Part shown: positions 1 to 13,179 of the stretch, piece after piece
Position numbering within the stretch: the stretch's first letter is position 1
How the letters are laid out: the number at the start of each line of letters is the position of its first letter
Assembly (NCBI RefSeq): GCF_021155765.1
Contig: NC_060110.1
Location: 14,344,001 to 14,408,000 of the forward strand
Direction: 5' to 3'
Length of the DNA stretch: 64,000 bases
DNA from: Diprion similis
Taxonomy: Eukaryota; Arthropoda; Insecta; Hymenoptera; Diprionidae
The notes under the pieces: generated by a model
Told to the model about the DNA's origin: nothing
Database searches by the model: none
Seen by the model: only the letters and a program-made list of their open reading frames with translations
Translations under genes and position numbers: made by a program

Positions 1-182
1 ATTATGAAACACCAGTATTTCGTACATAATTGCGATTACTTAAAAACAAAGCATAATGTCTTTTATGTCCCGGTAAAAATGTACTTAAATCAATTATCTG
101 TAAGGCTTAATTATTACTACCTTATTTAGTTATACTATTTCAAGGTATTTTTTACGATACTTTATACATAAATACATAATTA

Positions 183-391
<209 letters not shown>

Positions 392-1742
392 TATATATAT
401 ATATAGGTATATATTATAACAAAAAAAGTATATATATTATATATTATAGCCTTACCCGGTCTTAATCTGACAATTCAGCTTCAGCCGCTTCTTGTTCAGT
501 CGGAGAGTTCCATCCATTATAAAAAAGAAAGGTATTATACCAAGAAAAAGAAATTTTTAATGTTTCTTAGCATATATAGTGCCAAGTAGCTATTGTTAGC
601 AAAAGCTGCACAGCCATTGTGTTCCTGCAAAAATATTCTTGCAAATGAGAAATATATATATATAAATATATAACTAAATCGACTTAATACGTTATTTGTA
701 CTGTTTCATACCGCGTTTATTTATGCATCAATTTTTATAAAATCTTTTTGCATGGTAATTTTTCTTACACTCATCGGTAACTCTCTAAGTAATCAATGCG
801 AGGTCAAAGAGAAATATCACCGAGGTTTAACTTCAATAATGATGATTATTTCACTTTAATCTTATAGTAATCCGAGTAACATAACAAAACACACATATGA
901 GTAATTGAATATTCAGTTGTAAGTACTCGTAGGTACCTAAGTAAGTACACCCAAAGTAAGACTGCTGTAGGATGGAACTGCTGATTTGTCAGATGAATAA
1001 AGAAATTCATATTTTATGCTAATTGAAGGAAACAGTTACGTACTACTGGCAATATAAGGACCGCTAAGTTCCTTAAATTAAAGCAAAAGAATAAAATTAT
1101 TACAAATCCAGTATTCATGCAGATGCGAAATGAATTGGTATTAAAATATTCAAAGGAAGTATAGTTTATGTAACACGAAGTTATAAAAGAAGAAACGAAT
1201 GACAGAAATAATGTGTATATAGAAAGTGGTGTCATGTTGAACAAGCAAAAGAAGTGCGCGCGTGAACATGTTGTAGCCATAAGATAGTTTTTTGCCTGTT
1301 GAATTGTGTCTATTCTATATTTATATTTGATAATAATTATTTCTACATACTTCATTACTACATATAGTGCGAATCGTTATTTTATTTTATTTTTTTTAAT
1401 TTTTTTTTCTAATAAAGTTAATAGTAAAAGTATTTATAAATTCTTTTCATGACGGAGGTGGCAATAAACTCGAGCTATAAACTGGTGTTTTGGGAAACAA
1501 TACTTGTTATATCGACACAAGGTAAATGAATATTATTCATTAATCAATTAATATTATTCCAAGTGAAAATGGCGGCTACAAGCAGCTATCTATTAAAGCT
1601 ATTGTACAACAAAATATGATTGACAAATGGAGCTACGAATAGCTTCGGTTGTACTCATATTTTAGTTCGATACCTGTAAAGTCGTACATATTTAGAGAGA
1701 AAAGAGATTCATCTCTTAACAAATGTGTATGAAAGAATTTGC

Positions 1743-1762
1743 GGGGGGGGGGGGGGGGGGGG
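1743..1762 (+). repeat. G homopolymer, 20 nt
   Basis: Twenty consecutive G residues sit in an otherwise AT-rich intergenic stretch. Such a run can form intermolecular or slipped G-quadruplex structures and is a frequent site of length error. No adjacent gene feature explains it. Confidence 0.9.
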
Positions 1763-2868
1763 TAATGCCAGTGATGACAATATTAAGGCAACATTATGTG
1801 AAAAAAAATTGATATTCAAAGAGCTTAAATACAACAGACTGTACTGACAATTATATTATATCTTTACAAACTAATATAAACATTAGATACCAATACGAAA
1901 TAAAACTGGAGTAAATGCTATAATGTTGAACAGACAAAATTATAGTAGAATATCATAGATACTCACGTATAGTATTCTTTGTCGATATCAAAAATTGAGA
2001 TTCTGGAAGATACAAAGAAAAAATAAACTCCACGAAAATATTTAGAGACACGTAATGTATGCGATACGAATGATGAAATACAGAACCCATAAATGACCAT
2101 AAAAATATTCCATTCTTAAAATAATTCTAATAACAAGACGATTCTAGTAAATATAGTTAGAGTAGTTTTATACTTACGATACGAACAATTATTAATGCAA
2201 ATAAAGCACCTTTTAAGAAGTGTAGTCTTTCCCTATTTTATTTATGTTAAGATTTCAATAATATTTTCACAATTATTCTATATTCATCAGCTCTACGTAA
2301 TTTTACATACATCCATGATTCTAACTTTCACATTATTAATCTTATCAAATTGTTTGGCAAGCTCAAAGCAAATTGTGCAGATTAATTTTAGTCTCCTGAA
2401 ATTGATAAACAAGTTACTGAAACCTGAATTTAACATTCAATGCTGGCTTTGTATTCACATTTCGCAGTGAAATCAATGAGCCACGACAATTGACTAATAT
2501 TACACATCAATGAAGTTGTTAGAATGTAGCATATCGCTTGTTACGAATTTTGCACGTTATTATCTATAGACCAAATGAGTTGCATGCAGGAAATGTAAAT
2601 TTTACCACTGCAAATGTTTCTCTAACTGACCAAAGAAAGCAGTCGTGCATGTGCTGTGACATATTTAAAAAAGAGGGAAATATAAGCTCTGACAAGATTT
2701 GAAATTGAATGGCCATTTTTATAAACAATTTCACTTTAGCTCTTTTATTCATGTTTGTAATGGATTTTAAATGTTTACACTCTGCATGAAATATGGTTCG
2801 TTTTCAATTACTACAAGGTAGCCAATCATTTCTTATAACCTGTTAAATATTTTATTTGTACCTGTCAG

Positions 2869-5800
2869 ATTGACACATCTTACTTTGATGATGGCAAAAG
2901 ACATATCGATGTCATACTGGTATACAAAGTACATTCGCACGAGGAGCCGCAAAAGCAGAAATGGCGAGACACGTTTTTTACCAATATTATGCTAGAAATG
3001 GGACTGGAGACTGAGCTAACTCTCGCAACGGTAGCTACTTAATTAAACTCAATCACGAAATGACATTGATTATCCACGTGCCTTTTGATTGTAATATGCT
3101 GTTTCTTGTCACGTATATGAAGAAAAATATTTAATACTGTGTATTTAGAAATGCGCTTGAATACTTTCATCCTCAGAAACATAACACTTATAGAGTTTAG
3201 TACTTTGATGGCTATTGTACCACAAGAAAACATAGGGGAGGGGATTAAAAGGGAGATTTTATTCTACAGAATCCTGAGAGCGGATTAATCTTTGTGAAAA
3301 TTCACGCACCGTATAAGGAGTTGGTGAGGCATGCTAATTTATTGGAAATCAAACCAACTCCAAATAACATTATGGAACAGACATACCGTACCCATTGGTT
3401 GGATAAGTGGCTTCCGATTGGTTTTCCTAAGCTAGAACAATGCACCGAATACCTCCGAAAAATTTATATAAATGAGATCATCAATGGACTGTACTTATAT
3501 CAATCGTTATCTAAACCTTTTTTCTGATTGAATCATTTAATAGATTAGTTACAATTTTGATTTTTGTATCAAAGATTTAATTTCCTACCTTGCCATAATT
3601 TAATGAACAAAAAAATTTCTAGTTCTTGTTTTTTTGAACTTTGACCTCTTTGAGCGTAAATAACATAACAGGTATTCACTGTGAAAATTAATGTATAAAA
3701 TATCTGTGCATACTCAGTAGTAAATGGGAAAAACATGCTTATACAACGGCAGATCGAGCAATTATCATTTGGGAGATAATGTGGAGGACAAAATTTGGTC
3801 CTGAACCATACCAAAGTGGTTTACTGAAGCTACTGAATGAAGAAGTATTTTTAACTGTATATCCACTACATGATGGATACGTGGATGCACGGAAAAATGA
3901 AGTACCCACCCATCGCCAAGTTTGTATTCTTTACTTTACATCAAGTGTCACATGGTTTTCTCCGGTTAGGGATATTTTCCAACAAATCTAATTATCTAGT
4001 GTGCCAATTTTTTTTGCTACACGCGGTCAGAAATTCTTTTTGAAATTTTTTTAAAAATCATACAGTCAACTATGTAGTGAAATACATGATTTTTCATATA
4101 TTATATCTGATGATTCGTACTTTTATAATTTATTATGTTACTTCTTATACATTTTATCAAGTTTGTGAGATAAATCATGTAATCTTGCACGCTGAATTCT
4201 TTCAAAACATTTTATGATTAAACAGCTGAACATTTTCAGTCGGGTCATGCAAATAACATTGTCTGGAATATTCAATTCCATGATATTAGACTAACAATAT
4301 TATAGTGCAATTGAAAAATTTGTAGTTCTGGGTAGGGTGAGGAAAGATACTTAGATGACAAATTTATAATTTCATTGTATCACAATCCATTTAACATGCT
4401 GACATTTTTACACTTTTGTTATTACCATATTTGAAACTGAAATAGTCACATCATATCTCATCAACAGATTCTGTATCGTGAGTGGGGCAGTCCTAAAGCG
4501 ACATTTAAATATCAACCATTGAATTTAATCTGCCTCTACTTTGGTTGCGAAGTTGGTCTTTACTTCACTTGGCTGGCGTTTTACAATCGAATGCTGCTAT
4601 TTCCTACTGTTGTAGGAATTGCCACATTCATTTTTGGAATTACTACTTTACACGGAAGTAACTCATTTGTGTAAGACTATGCCATCATGAAAATATTAAA
4701 TTAATGAAATCGGATTTGCTAATAACTGTTCCAATTTAAAATTGACAAACTAATCGTTTCCATACAGGGATGAGTTGTGTTCAAGTGAGGAAAAAATGTG
4801 TGGTCGGTGTCCGGATGAAAACCATTGTTCTGCATACAAAATATCTGACTCTTGTTCCTACACAAAAATTTCGCATATTGCTGATAATAATATGACAGTA
4901 TTTTATACCGCATTTATGGCATTATGGGGTATGTACATTAAATCAATCAAGTCAAGATACAGTTAGGCTGCGTCCTTTTCTATGCACTGTTACAGCAAAC
5001 ATATCATTAATGGATCAATTTCAATAGCAACAATCTTCAACAAAATGTGGAAACGAAAGTTATCAATTTTAAGTTGGTATTGGAATCTTCGTGATACAAT
5101 AATAGACCATGACATTCGACCACAGTTTGAAAAAGCAGCAACCAAGTATCGGTATAATTCACTGACAAAAAAGGTTCATCTGGAGCACGATACATTTCGT
5201 AAGACCTGGCAAGTAGCGTTATCTGTCAGCCTCATCATGGTACTGGTACGTAAGACGAGTTCATTCATTTCTAGATTTTTGTTGACGGTGAATAATCACT
5301 GGACTTTCCTGTAAATGAAGAGTTCTAAGGTTTATAACATTTACCTGTACTTCTAAATATCTTTTAATGCCTTAGACAGTTACAGCATGTTCGATATACT
5401 TTGGCGTTGTTCTTTTGAGAACAACAATAACAAATTTTTTGAGAATCAGCCACAACCAAATCCTTCGCTGGAACAGTTCAATAATAGCAATTATTATTGC
5501 TTCATTCTTAAATTTGATCTTCATATTGGCACTGGAGTTTGTAAGTACAAGTTTGAACTATCTGTAACGTGATAGAAGACACTTCGCCATTGATCTGTAT
5601 TTTTTCTTGTTTACAGGTATATCAAAAGCTAGCTGTAATCTTGACTAATTTAGAGAATCCTAGAACACGTGCAGAGTATAACAAGAGTTACACTATAAAG
5701 ATCTATATTCTGTCATTTATTAATTACTACTCTGCATTAGTGTACGTAGCATTCTTCAAAGGAAAGTTTTACACACATCCTGGAGATCATGGACGCTGGA

Positions 5801-7087
5801 ATCTTATGTCTGGAATTGCTATGCAGCAATGTGATCCAGCAGGATGTTTAAGCGAACTTTCAATACAGTTAGCAATTATTATGTGTGGAAAGCAAGTATT
5901 TATGAATATTATCGAAGTACTCGTTCCAAAGGTTCAACATTGGTTCAGGGGAAAGATTAACAAATTTGAGGATTTGCCACGTTGGGAAGAAGACTACCTG
6001 CTTCGGGAAAATGGACAATTCACTTTGTATGCAGAGGTACATGAAATGGGTAAGAAATTAACAACCTATTGAAAGTTACGATAATAAGATATTTAACAAA
6101 AGAAAAAAAATTTAGTGCTACAATACGGATTTGTAACTTTATTCGTATCAACATTTCCTTTGGCACCAATGTTCGCATTGATAAACAACATATTTGAAGT
6201 ACGAATTGATGCACAGAAGATGTTGTGTGACCTTAGAAGACCTTTTCCGCGTAGAGTGAGAAATTTGGGTGCATGGGAAGATATTTTACAAGGAGTGACC
6301 TACACCGCAGTTCTATTTAATGTGAGTAAAAAATGATCATTCCTCAAGTACACCGTTCACTATAAATGCAATAATAATACCGAAACTATTCTATATCTCT
6401 CAGGGTTTAATTATAGGATTTACGAGTGATTTCGTACCAAAATTGCTGTATAAGATGGAACATGGTAGCCTAACAGGCTATGTAAATGACTCACTGTCAA
6501 TATTTGCAACTAAACATTACAAATCAACTTTAAAACCGGATACGTGTCGATATGTCGGTTACCGCTATCCACCTGATCATCCACTAGCATACGAACTAAC
6601 ACCGCAGTACTGGTACATATTATGTTGGCAATTCATATTTCTCGCAATATTCGAGGTACGTTTCAATACCTTCAAACCCACCGAATAGTTTATGACTGAA
6701 CAGTTTTGTAAGCTTATCGTTTGCTAGCAATTAGTACAAGTAAATCACAGTTACAACTTAAATCATATAAAAAAACAGATTTAAGACTTTCATGTTAAGA
6801 CCATCCAAATTATCCCAATGTAAGGTGAGTGTATAGCAGCTACACACTTGTTTAAAAAAATGAGAAATCATATCGCACACACTATTTCAACAGCTTCTAG
6901 TTCTAAACAGAAATTATGTTCTATTGTAAAATGGTATTATTTCTTTTCTGTTTAGCATTTCGTATTTGGTATAACGAAGTTTGTATCCTACATAGTGCCG
7001 AATATGCCACAATACATTAAAGAAAAAGTTCAAGCAGACCAAGAATTTATACGCACATTAAGGGATCGTACCACTGAAAATGAATAA
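2869..7087 (+). CDS. Anoctamin (TMEM16) family membrane protein, N-terminus not resolved
   Basis: Anoctamins are ten-helix dimeric membrane proteins acting as Ca2+-activated chloride channels or lipid scramblases. Eleven phase-compatible exons were assembled: 2869-3030, 3270-3490 (3' end uncertain), 3718-3919 (5' end uncertain), 4468-4670, 4768-4928, 5028-5245, 5376-5540, 5617-6049, 6116-6321, 6404-6655 and 6956-7087. They give 784 residues ending at TAA. Family landmarks run in the expected order: YFDDGKRHIDVILVY, FVKIHAPY, YPLHDG, REWG..KYQPLNLI, a cysteine-rich first extracellular loop (exon 4768-4928), AFFKGKF, CDPAGC, LQYGFVTLFV and FPLAPMFALINN. Putative Ca2+ ligands are kept: two glutamates three residues apart (codons 6034 and 6043, TM7) and E/D in NNIFEVRID (codons 6196 and 6208, TM8). 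The intron at 3920-4467 holds nothing recognisable, and the donor GTTTGT at 3920 is weak. The initiating exon was not found, so the cytosolic N-terminus is missing. The paralogue cannot be assigned. Confidence 0.88.
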
Positions 7088-7590
7088 TATATACTGTAAT
7101 CAATATTTATAAAAAAATTGTTATACTTGTACGTAATTACGATAAAAGAATTTAAGTATAACTGTGCAATAACAACTGTAAATTGGTGATTTACCTCAAA
7201 ATTTCGGCCAATTGTTAAAAATTTAATATGTTTTCGTACAAATATAGATATAATTTTTTACCCAATATATCAAGACAATTTGAGATTCCATTGCAATAAG
7301 TATTTGTACTCATATGTATTCATATTTTGTATATTTATAACCCACAATGAGCTAATTGACTATGACACATTCCCTTTCCAAATAACTAATACGTATTACA
7401 AGTTCATTGTGTGTTTCACTTTAGAGAAATTACATTTCAAAAAAAATTATTCTACGGATATCTATGATGCAAATGTCGTTGATAGTCTTGATAAAGTCTT
7501 GGTAAAGTGATTGTATGGCAAATAAATAATTTTTCGTTTTTAAGTAGAGAAATAAAGTACTAAACTTACTTCACTATAATTTAATATTCA
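7088..7590. other. Convergent 3' intergenic region
   Basis: An AT-rich stretch separates the stop codons of the anoctamin gene (+) and the adrenodoxin reductase gene (-). It presumably carries both 3' UTRs. A 76-codon reading frame at 7280-7510 has no recognisable features and is taken as chance. Confidence 0.6.
7521..7526 (+). terminator. Candidate polyadenylation signal for anoctamin
   Basis: This is the first AATAAA hexamer on the + strand after the anoctamin stop codon, about 430 nt downstream, with a second at 7551-7556. Either would fit as the poly(A) signal, but no transcript evidence is available here. Confidence 0.3.
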
Positions 7591-9465
7591 TTACTTAGAT
7601 GCTATATGAAGCATTTCGGAAATGTCCACAATCTTTTCTCTTGGTTTCCCAACACTTTTTCCTCTTTGCTGTTCCACTTGGTCTATTTTTTCCCAGTCTT
7701 CGTACGTGACAATTTGTACTTTATTTCGAGTTAAAACAGATGAGATTTCGGTCCACCCTGGTTTTCTGTCTTCTACTTTCAACTCCGTACATATTCGATT
7801 GGAAACTTCAAAAGCATTCGTCATGGTGGACAATATTACTCCTACAGGACCAGTTGCCAACCAACCAGTAGCATAAAAATTTTCTGCTATCTTACCATGT
7901 TGGGCTAGGACTCGGCCATTCTTCGCATCAAACAGAATGTCAGGATCAACCTGAACCGACTTATAGCCTATGCATCTTAGTGCTAAGCCACACTTAATAT
8001 TCTCAAAACTGTTTGTACTTGTTGCAGTAAGTCCAGTTGTGTTATCGCCACTTAACTCATTTATGCTTAATTTCAAATTTTCTACAGCATTTCTGCCTTG
8101 AAATTCCGCAGGACCACGGAAAAATATAGGAGCTAATACGTTTTTACAAATGGATTTGGTAGCAGGAGTTTCATCCAAAGACTTGAGCATCAACTCAGTT
8201 AAACGCTTCCGTGGTCGTGCTAAATTTGGTAAGTGATCTCTTACACCATGAAAATCAGCACTGCGCCATTGTGTACTACAGTTTTCAAGTTTAATCAATT
8301 CACGAAGCTCCTTGATAGTAAAAGCAGCTTGCAGAGGTCCACGGCGTCCGATTAACCAGACCTTACGCACTTTGCTATGTGCTAGCTGCTGCAATGCATG
8401 TGCCGTTATATCTGTGTTCTGTAATTAAAATCAAGTATTTCAGTTTCACAAAAGTTAGCAGTTTCATTGACTAACCATGGTCTCATATTTTTTCATGTGT
8501 CATAATCAGTATCACAGGTTTCATCTTAAAGGTGGTGAAAATATTGCAGTATTAAATGACGACAGGATTATTTCATGTGTGATCAGTTTGTCATAATATT
8601 CATAATCTTGAGAACATACCTTTAATTTGTCAATTGGAGTTAAGAGAATTCGAGCAATGTCCATAGCAACATTCCCTTGGCCACAAATTACAGCTTCGTC
8701 GACATCCAAATCAATGTTCAAATCTTTGTCGACTGGTAGGCCATTATACCAGCCTACAAATCGACGTCCTGATATAACATTGTTTAAATTTTCACCGGGT
8801 ATATGCAATTCTCTATCTTGTTCTGCACCATATGCCTGTAATTTTAATTCGTATCTACTCTCAAGCAAAGAATGGTAATTCGCATATTACATACAATAAT
8901 ATTGGTTCTTAGTACCTATTCATTGGATGCATTTTTCTTACTTGATATGAATGACTTTTATAGTAATCGTAAGTACTTACCAATATAACAACATGGTAGG
9001 CCTCCCGCAACTGTTTTATAGTAACATCTCTTCCCACGTCAATATTTCCAAAGAAGTTAACATTTGGATTTTGTGCAGTCTTATGAAACGTGTGGGTAAC
9101 ATTCTTTACTTCAGGATGATCAGGGGCAACGCCGAATCTTACCAGTCCGAATGGCACTGGTAATCGATCTAATATATCAACTCTTGCGTCTTTTAATGTC
9201 TATATAATAGGATAACACGAAAAATTAGTCACCGATTAGCATCTAGATCAAAAATATTTAGCAAACATTCTTAAAGATCATACTTCGTATCATATGTAAG
9301 AGCAAAACAAATAATAAATTTCAAAACGACATCAGCATCACGTACCTTGATCAAATGTTGAGTAGCATAAAAGCCAGCCGGGCCAGCACCGATAACACAT
9401 ATTTGTGGAATGATTTTTTCGCTCGAAAAATGTCGGACACAATTATGCAACAGGTTGCTCCTCAT
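7591..9465 (-). CDS. dare: NADPH:adrenodoxin oxidoreductase, mitochondrial
   Basis: This FAD flavoprotein passes electrons from NADPH to mitochondrial ferredoxin, supporting mitochondrial P450 steroid (ecdysteroid) synthesis and Fe-S/heme biogenesis. Four exons join without phase problems: 9465-9346, 9199-8981, 8835-8620 and 8418-7591, all phase 0 with GT-AG introns. The product is 460 residues, close to the usual length. Residues 1-17 are Arg/Ser-rich and lack acids before position 16, fitting a matrix targeting peptide. The FAD dinucleotide fold shows GAGPAG at 26-31, followed in exon 2 by [19 protein letters not shown]. The NADPH site shows GQGNVA at 165-170, with IGRRGP at 208-213 where the family's arginines bind the 2'-phosphate. 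The C-terminal [15 protein letters not shown] matches the conserved FAD-contacting end. The gene is convergent with anoctamin and lies about 630 bp downstream of CMTR2 on the same strand. No break is seen. Confidence 0.95.
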
Positions 9466-9767
9466 ATTTCACTCAATATGTGGTCTAAAAAAATATTTAT
9501 AATTAGTTATATTAATTCATTATACTTCAACGTCTTCACTACACTTAGAAACACTGTGTATTTTATAGCAGTAACAATGAGTAGCTGAAACACTTTGAAA
9601 TATTACGCAACTATTCCAAGAGAACTAGGTATATTGACTGCTTTGCTACAGAAAGAGCTTCTGATTTCATCTTGGGCATCACCAGTAGAGTATACCATGT
9701 AAAAGTAACTTCAAATACGGACATTCAGGTCAATGTGCAATGAATAAAACATTATACATATACTATC

Positions 9768-9775
9768 TATCGATA
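9768..9775. promoter_or_regulatory. DRE-like palindrome TATCGATA
   Basis: A perfect 8-bp TATCGATA sits about 300 bp upstream of the dare ATG. In Drosophila this is the DNA replication-related element bound by DREF/BEAF-type factors at housekeeping promoters. Position and perfect match suggest a promoter element, but a single 8-mer can occur by chance. Confidence 0.3.
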
Positions 9776-9947
9776 TGGAAACTTAGAGACCTACAAGGTA
9801 TGTTGAAGAATATATTCTCAATGTCTCATGTACTGTTTATTCGTCAGATAAGTATATAATTGATAGATTGTAGCCACGTATTCAGTTTTAATGAGTCACA
9901 AAAATCTTGCATAAAATATTACACTCCTTAGTAAAAATATTTCAAAC

Positions 9948-9953
9948 TTTATT
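9948..9953 (-). terminator. Candidate polyadenylation signal for CMTR2
   Basis: An AATAAA on the - strand lies about 145 nt past the CMTR2 TGA (10099-10097). The position suits a short 3' UTR that ends before the dare promoter region. Confidence 0.35.
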
Positions 9954-10096
9954 TAACTGTGTCCAGTAAGTCCAATTTGTGCTGCAAGGGTGAGGACAAC
10001 CATGTATAATTTTATTCAAAACGTCCATATTATTGTGAAGCTTTGAAGGACTTTGATTCCAGTCATTCGTTTTTGAGAAATAAATAAAAGAGAATC

Positions 10097-12490
10097 TCAT
10101 GATGTTTTACTTGACAATTTTTTTTGTACACAGTCGCCAATTTCTTTCACACAGTGCTCGATGGTCCAATGATTAGCGTCGACGATGCTGGGATAAAGAT
10201 CGCTTTCTAAAAGTATCAAAGTGGTAAGAAATCTATAATAGAATGTTTAAGTTAATGAAAAAATTACTTAGGATGGACAAAATTTTATTCTTACCACAAA
10301 GTTTTGTGATGGGAAGAACTGATAGTACAGATTCACTAGAGGCTTCAGCTTTGATTGTAGCATTATGAACTTCTTTAAAACACTCCATTGTACTTTTAGT
10401 GCGTAAATTATGTTTTAGTATAACTATACAGCCAAATTTTTCATTCAATATCACACCGAGTGATTGAAACATATGGGCTAATATGTATAAAATTCCTACG
10501 TTCAACTGAGTTAACAAAGAATAGCCAATCAAAACCAGACTGTCCCTTTCTACAATGTTCTCCAGTATTTTATTTATTTTACTTAAAGTATTGTTACTGT
10601 TTTCTGTAATTGATGGTTCAAAACTCAAATACCTATAATTCTTCGTATCATTTTCTAACACATTTACAAAGTTTCGAATGGATTCTACTTGATTGTAGGG
10701 ACGATCAATACCAAGTTTTTCCGATAGTTCAAAAACTCTGTTACGGATTTTCAAAAACTTTCCCATACAGAATTTGGAACTCTGTACTTTCAGAAACAAT
10801 TTTCCGCAGCAGATTTGCAATGCATCCAAAGGTCCTGTAAACTACAATTATGCTTAAGTTAAACCGTTAACATCGTCGGAAGATTAATTACACACATAAA
10901 TATATTATAAGGATAGAATCTCACTGTAAACCACTGCGTCGTTGCCCGAACTTGAATTGGAGTTAGATTCTGACATAGTGCTAAGAGAAGGCGTTCTGGC
11001 TCCAGATTTTCCATTACCCGCCGTCTATTGTACGAGCCATCTGGTATTCTTGGATCCAAGTTAATAGAATGGATGTGTGTCAGTTTAGTTTTCCCAACTA
11101 CTTCTAAACTTTCATTTTCTAGTTTTCGAAGACCGTACGCTGATATGAATTTATTTGCAACGATGCGCTTGATTTTTTTTGTTTCAAAATCTATGTGCCC
11201 ATTGTCCTCTTCGCATCGATAGGCTTCTATATTCTTTAATATCACTTCACTCTGGTGAGCTTTGAAGAACTCGCCGCATGAAATCATTTGTTGAAAAAAT
11301 TCATCTGGTATATCCTCTTTACGGAACATTGATTTATCTGGACGTTTCTCATAATATTTTTTCAATATATTCAAATAAGGAAGAGAATATCCTGGTCCTC
11401 GATAATCTAAGCATACCAAATATATTTCAGAATTTCCCTCTTTACTGGTTACAGGCTTGTTTACAAATACCTGATCAAACAAACAGGAAATAAGGTAAAC
11501 TAAGCACAATGAATCATGTTCGAATATGGTAAACATTTTCAGGAGTAGACTTCCGTGCTCAGATAGTAGCTGCAGGCCTGTAACTGCTTCGCAATAATGC
11601 AACGGTCCAACAATTGATTCCTGCTCTCCAGGATCATTAGTGCAATCTATACTGCCATCAGCTGTAACCAATAATACATCTCCTTTTTCTTGACACTTTT
11701 CAACCAAATTCGTCATGTTTTTTAGATTCATCACATTCCCAGTATAATCACTGCCGAAGCACCATTGATTCAAGGAAGATATGATGAATCTATCATCATT
11801 TATCATGCAAGAAAGGGGATTCCCTTCATAATATGGGTTTAATGTCGTGGCAATCCAATCCCACTGTATGTTAGGTGCGTTCAACCTTAGCCAGTGATTT
11901 AAGGATGTTACAAAAGCACCAGGTGCTTCACACAGGTGAACTGACAAAAGTTTCTCAGCTTTTACAGCAGTGTTTGGTACCAATGGAAAAGAGGATAAAT
12001 TTTCATAGAATTTACACCATGCCTGAGTTAGGAATTCTGGATCTATTTCATTTCGGAGACGCCACTGCACATCTCCAGCTCTGTTCCTTCGCCTTGTATG
12101 CTGATGCCATTTAGCGATATCATAATCGTTTAGCTTGTTTTTTATATCATTTAGCTCTCTTTTCAATATTTGTAGCTTAGTTATATCCCATGGATTATCG
12201 GTAAACATAGTTTCTGGTTTAGGGATGATAAACTTATCATTCTCAATTAAGAATTGTTTTTTAAACAAACTCTCGACTAGTGGTTCATAGGCTTTATCAT
12301 TTCTTGATCTTTTTCGCCAATGATTACGATCTGTTGAAGTGAACGCCTTTGGTAATTCAACGTTTGACATTTCATTCAAATGCCGCTTTTTTCCAAATCT
12401 ATCCTCTTTACTCCCCATTCTATTAGAGAATCTACATTCGTTTTGCGCATACGACAGTCCGAATAATGTTATGACTTGCAGTTTGTTCAC
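10097..12490 (-). CDS. CMTR2: Cap-specific mRNA (nucleoside-2'-O-)-methyltransferase 2
   Basis: This enzyme 2'-O-methylates the second transcribed nucleotide of capped mRNA (cap-2) using S-adenosylmethionine; the Drosophila orthologue is adrift. Three exons were assembled: 12490-10925, 10841-10295 and 10206-10097, giving 740 residues, near the family's usual length. The RrmJ-type Rossmann fold shows the SAM loop LCEAPGAF at 186-193. A K-D-K-E catalytic set is visible as K160 (QAWCK), D278 (VTADGS), K318 (LLLKMF) and E355 (NSEIYLV). The C-terminal half is the family's inactive second methyltransferase-like domain. Exon 3 reads ESDLYPSIVDANHW to a TGA and was too short to stand alone. The start is uncertain: M1 at 12490 or M25 at 12418 (716 residues), and the latter begins a basic MGSKEDRFGKKRH stretch. 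Intron 1 is flanked by a direct repeat that makes its junction ambiguous (see findings). Confidence 0.93.
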
Positions 12491-13179
12491 AGTTCAATAA
12501 AAATGTTCCTATATTTTTCATAAAGTACCGGCGAACATAAGTAGGGTTTCAATAGAATAAAAGTACCGCAGGCTGTTTCGTAAATTGGAGTTTATACACA
12601 GCATTATTTTTTTATAAATAAACTAATAGGAAAGCTCTCTTTCGTCACATTTTTAGTCTATTACCATTTCAGTCCTACTACTCCGTGGGCACAATAACCG
12701 AATGATATTGATGATGTGAAGTATTTATATACAAATACGCGTATTTTCTCACCTAGGCAAATGAGAGATGGTTACTTGTTTAACACCTTACAGCGTTACA
12801 CTTGCGCTGTACGCACTCACCAAATGATTCACCCCGTGCTTGAATAATCTCGGCCCTCGATCGCAAAAATCAGCAACCATATTCTCTTAAAGAGAGGGGC
12901 TTTCGTAGATTCGTCTGCCACAAACATTTAATGGTAACTTATCGACATCCGTAATTACAGCAGATACGTATGCGATCTGTAGTATCGGTACGGCAGACTG
13001 AGATACCGACAAACACGGCCACAGATGCAAAGGGGTTCTGTTCCTTTTTATTTCATTTCTTGAAAAGAAAACATGTACCAGTATTCTATACTTCCATATG
13101 CTTAAAATAAGAAACAACGATGAAAATACGCAAATACTTACCATTTTTGAGCTGTAAAGATCTTGGCAACTCTATACAG
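12491..13179. other. CMTR2 upstream region, no gene recognised
   Basis: AT-rich sequence between the CMTR2 start and the first satellite relic. It should contain the CMTR2 promoter, but no clear TATA, Inr or DRE motif was identified. An 85-codon frame at 12887-13144 on the - strand has no recognisable domain. Confidence 0.5.

Larger units (their letters stand above)
9466..10096. other. Intergenic: dare promoter side and CMTR2 3' UTR
   Basis: About 630 bp separate the dare start codon from the CMTR2 stop codon, both genes on the - strand. It should hold the dare promoter and 5' UTR plus the CMTR2 3' UTR. A DRE-like palindrome and a poly(A) hexamer are listed separately, and nothing else was recognised. 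Confidence 0.6.

Noticed and set aside
1014..1355. 113-codon hydrophobic frame on the - strand
   Set aside because: Low-complexity Phe/Leu/Ile composition typical of chance frames in AT-rich DNA, with no recognisable domain.
1449..1523. Possible anoctamin first exon on the + strand
   Set aside because: ATG to a good donor, but it ends in phase 1 while the next exon starts in phase 0, and the peptide does not resemble anoctamin N-termini.
2195..2470. 91-codon hydrophobic frame on the + strand
   Set aside because: AT-driven composition and no homology recognised; it also cannot be spliced in phase to the anoctamin exon at 2869 in any evident way.
11028..12114. Short + strand frames opposite CMTR2, and 7622-7876 and 8627-8878 opposite dare
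   Set aside because: Antisense shadows of well-supported exons, with no features of their own.
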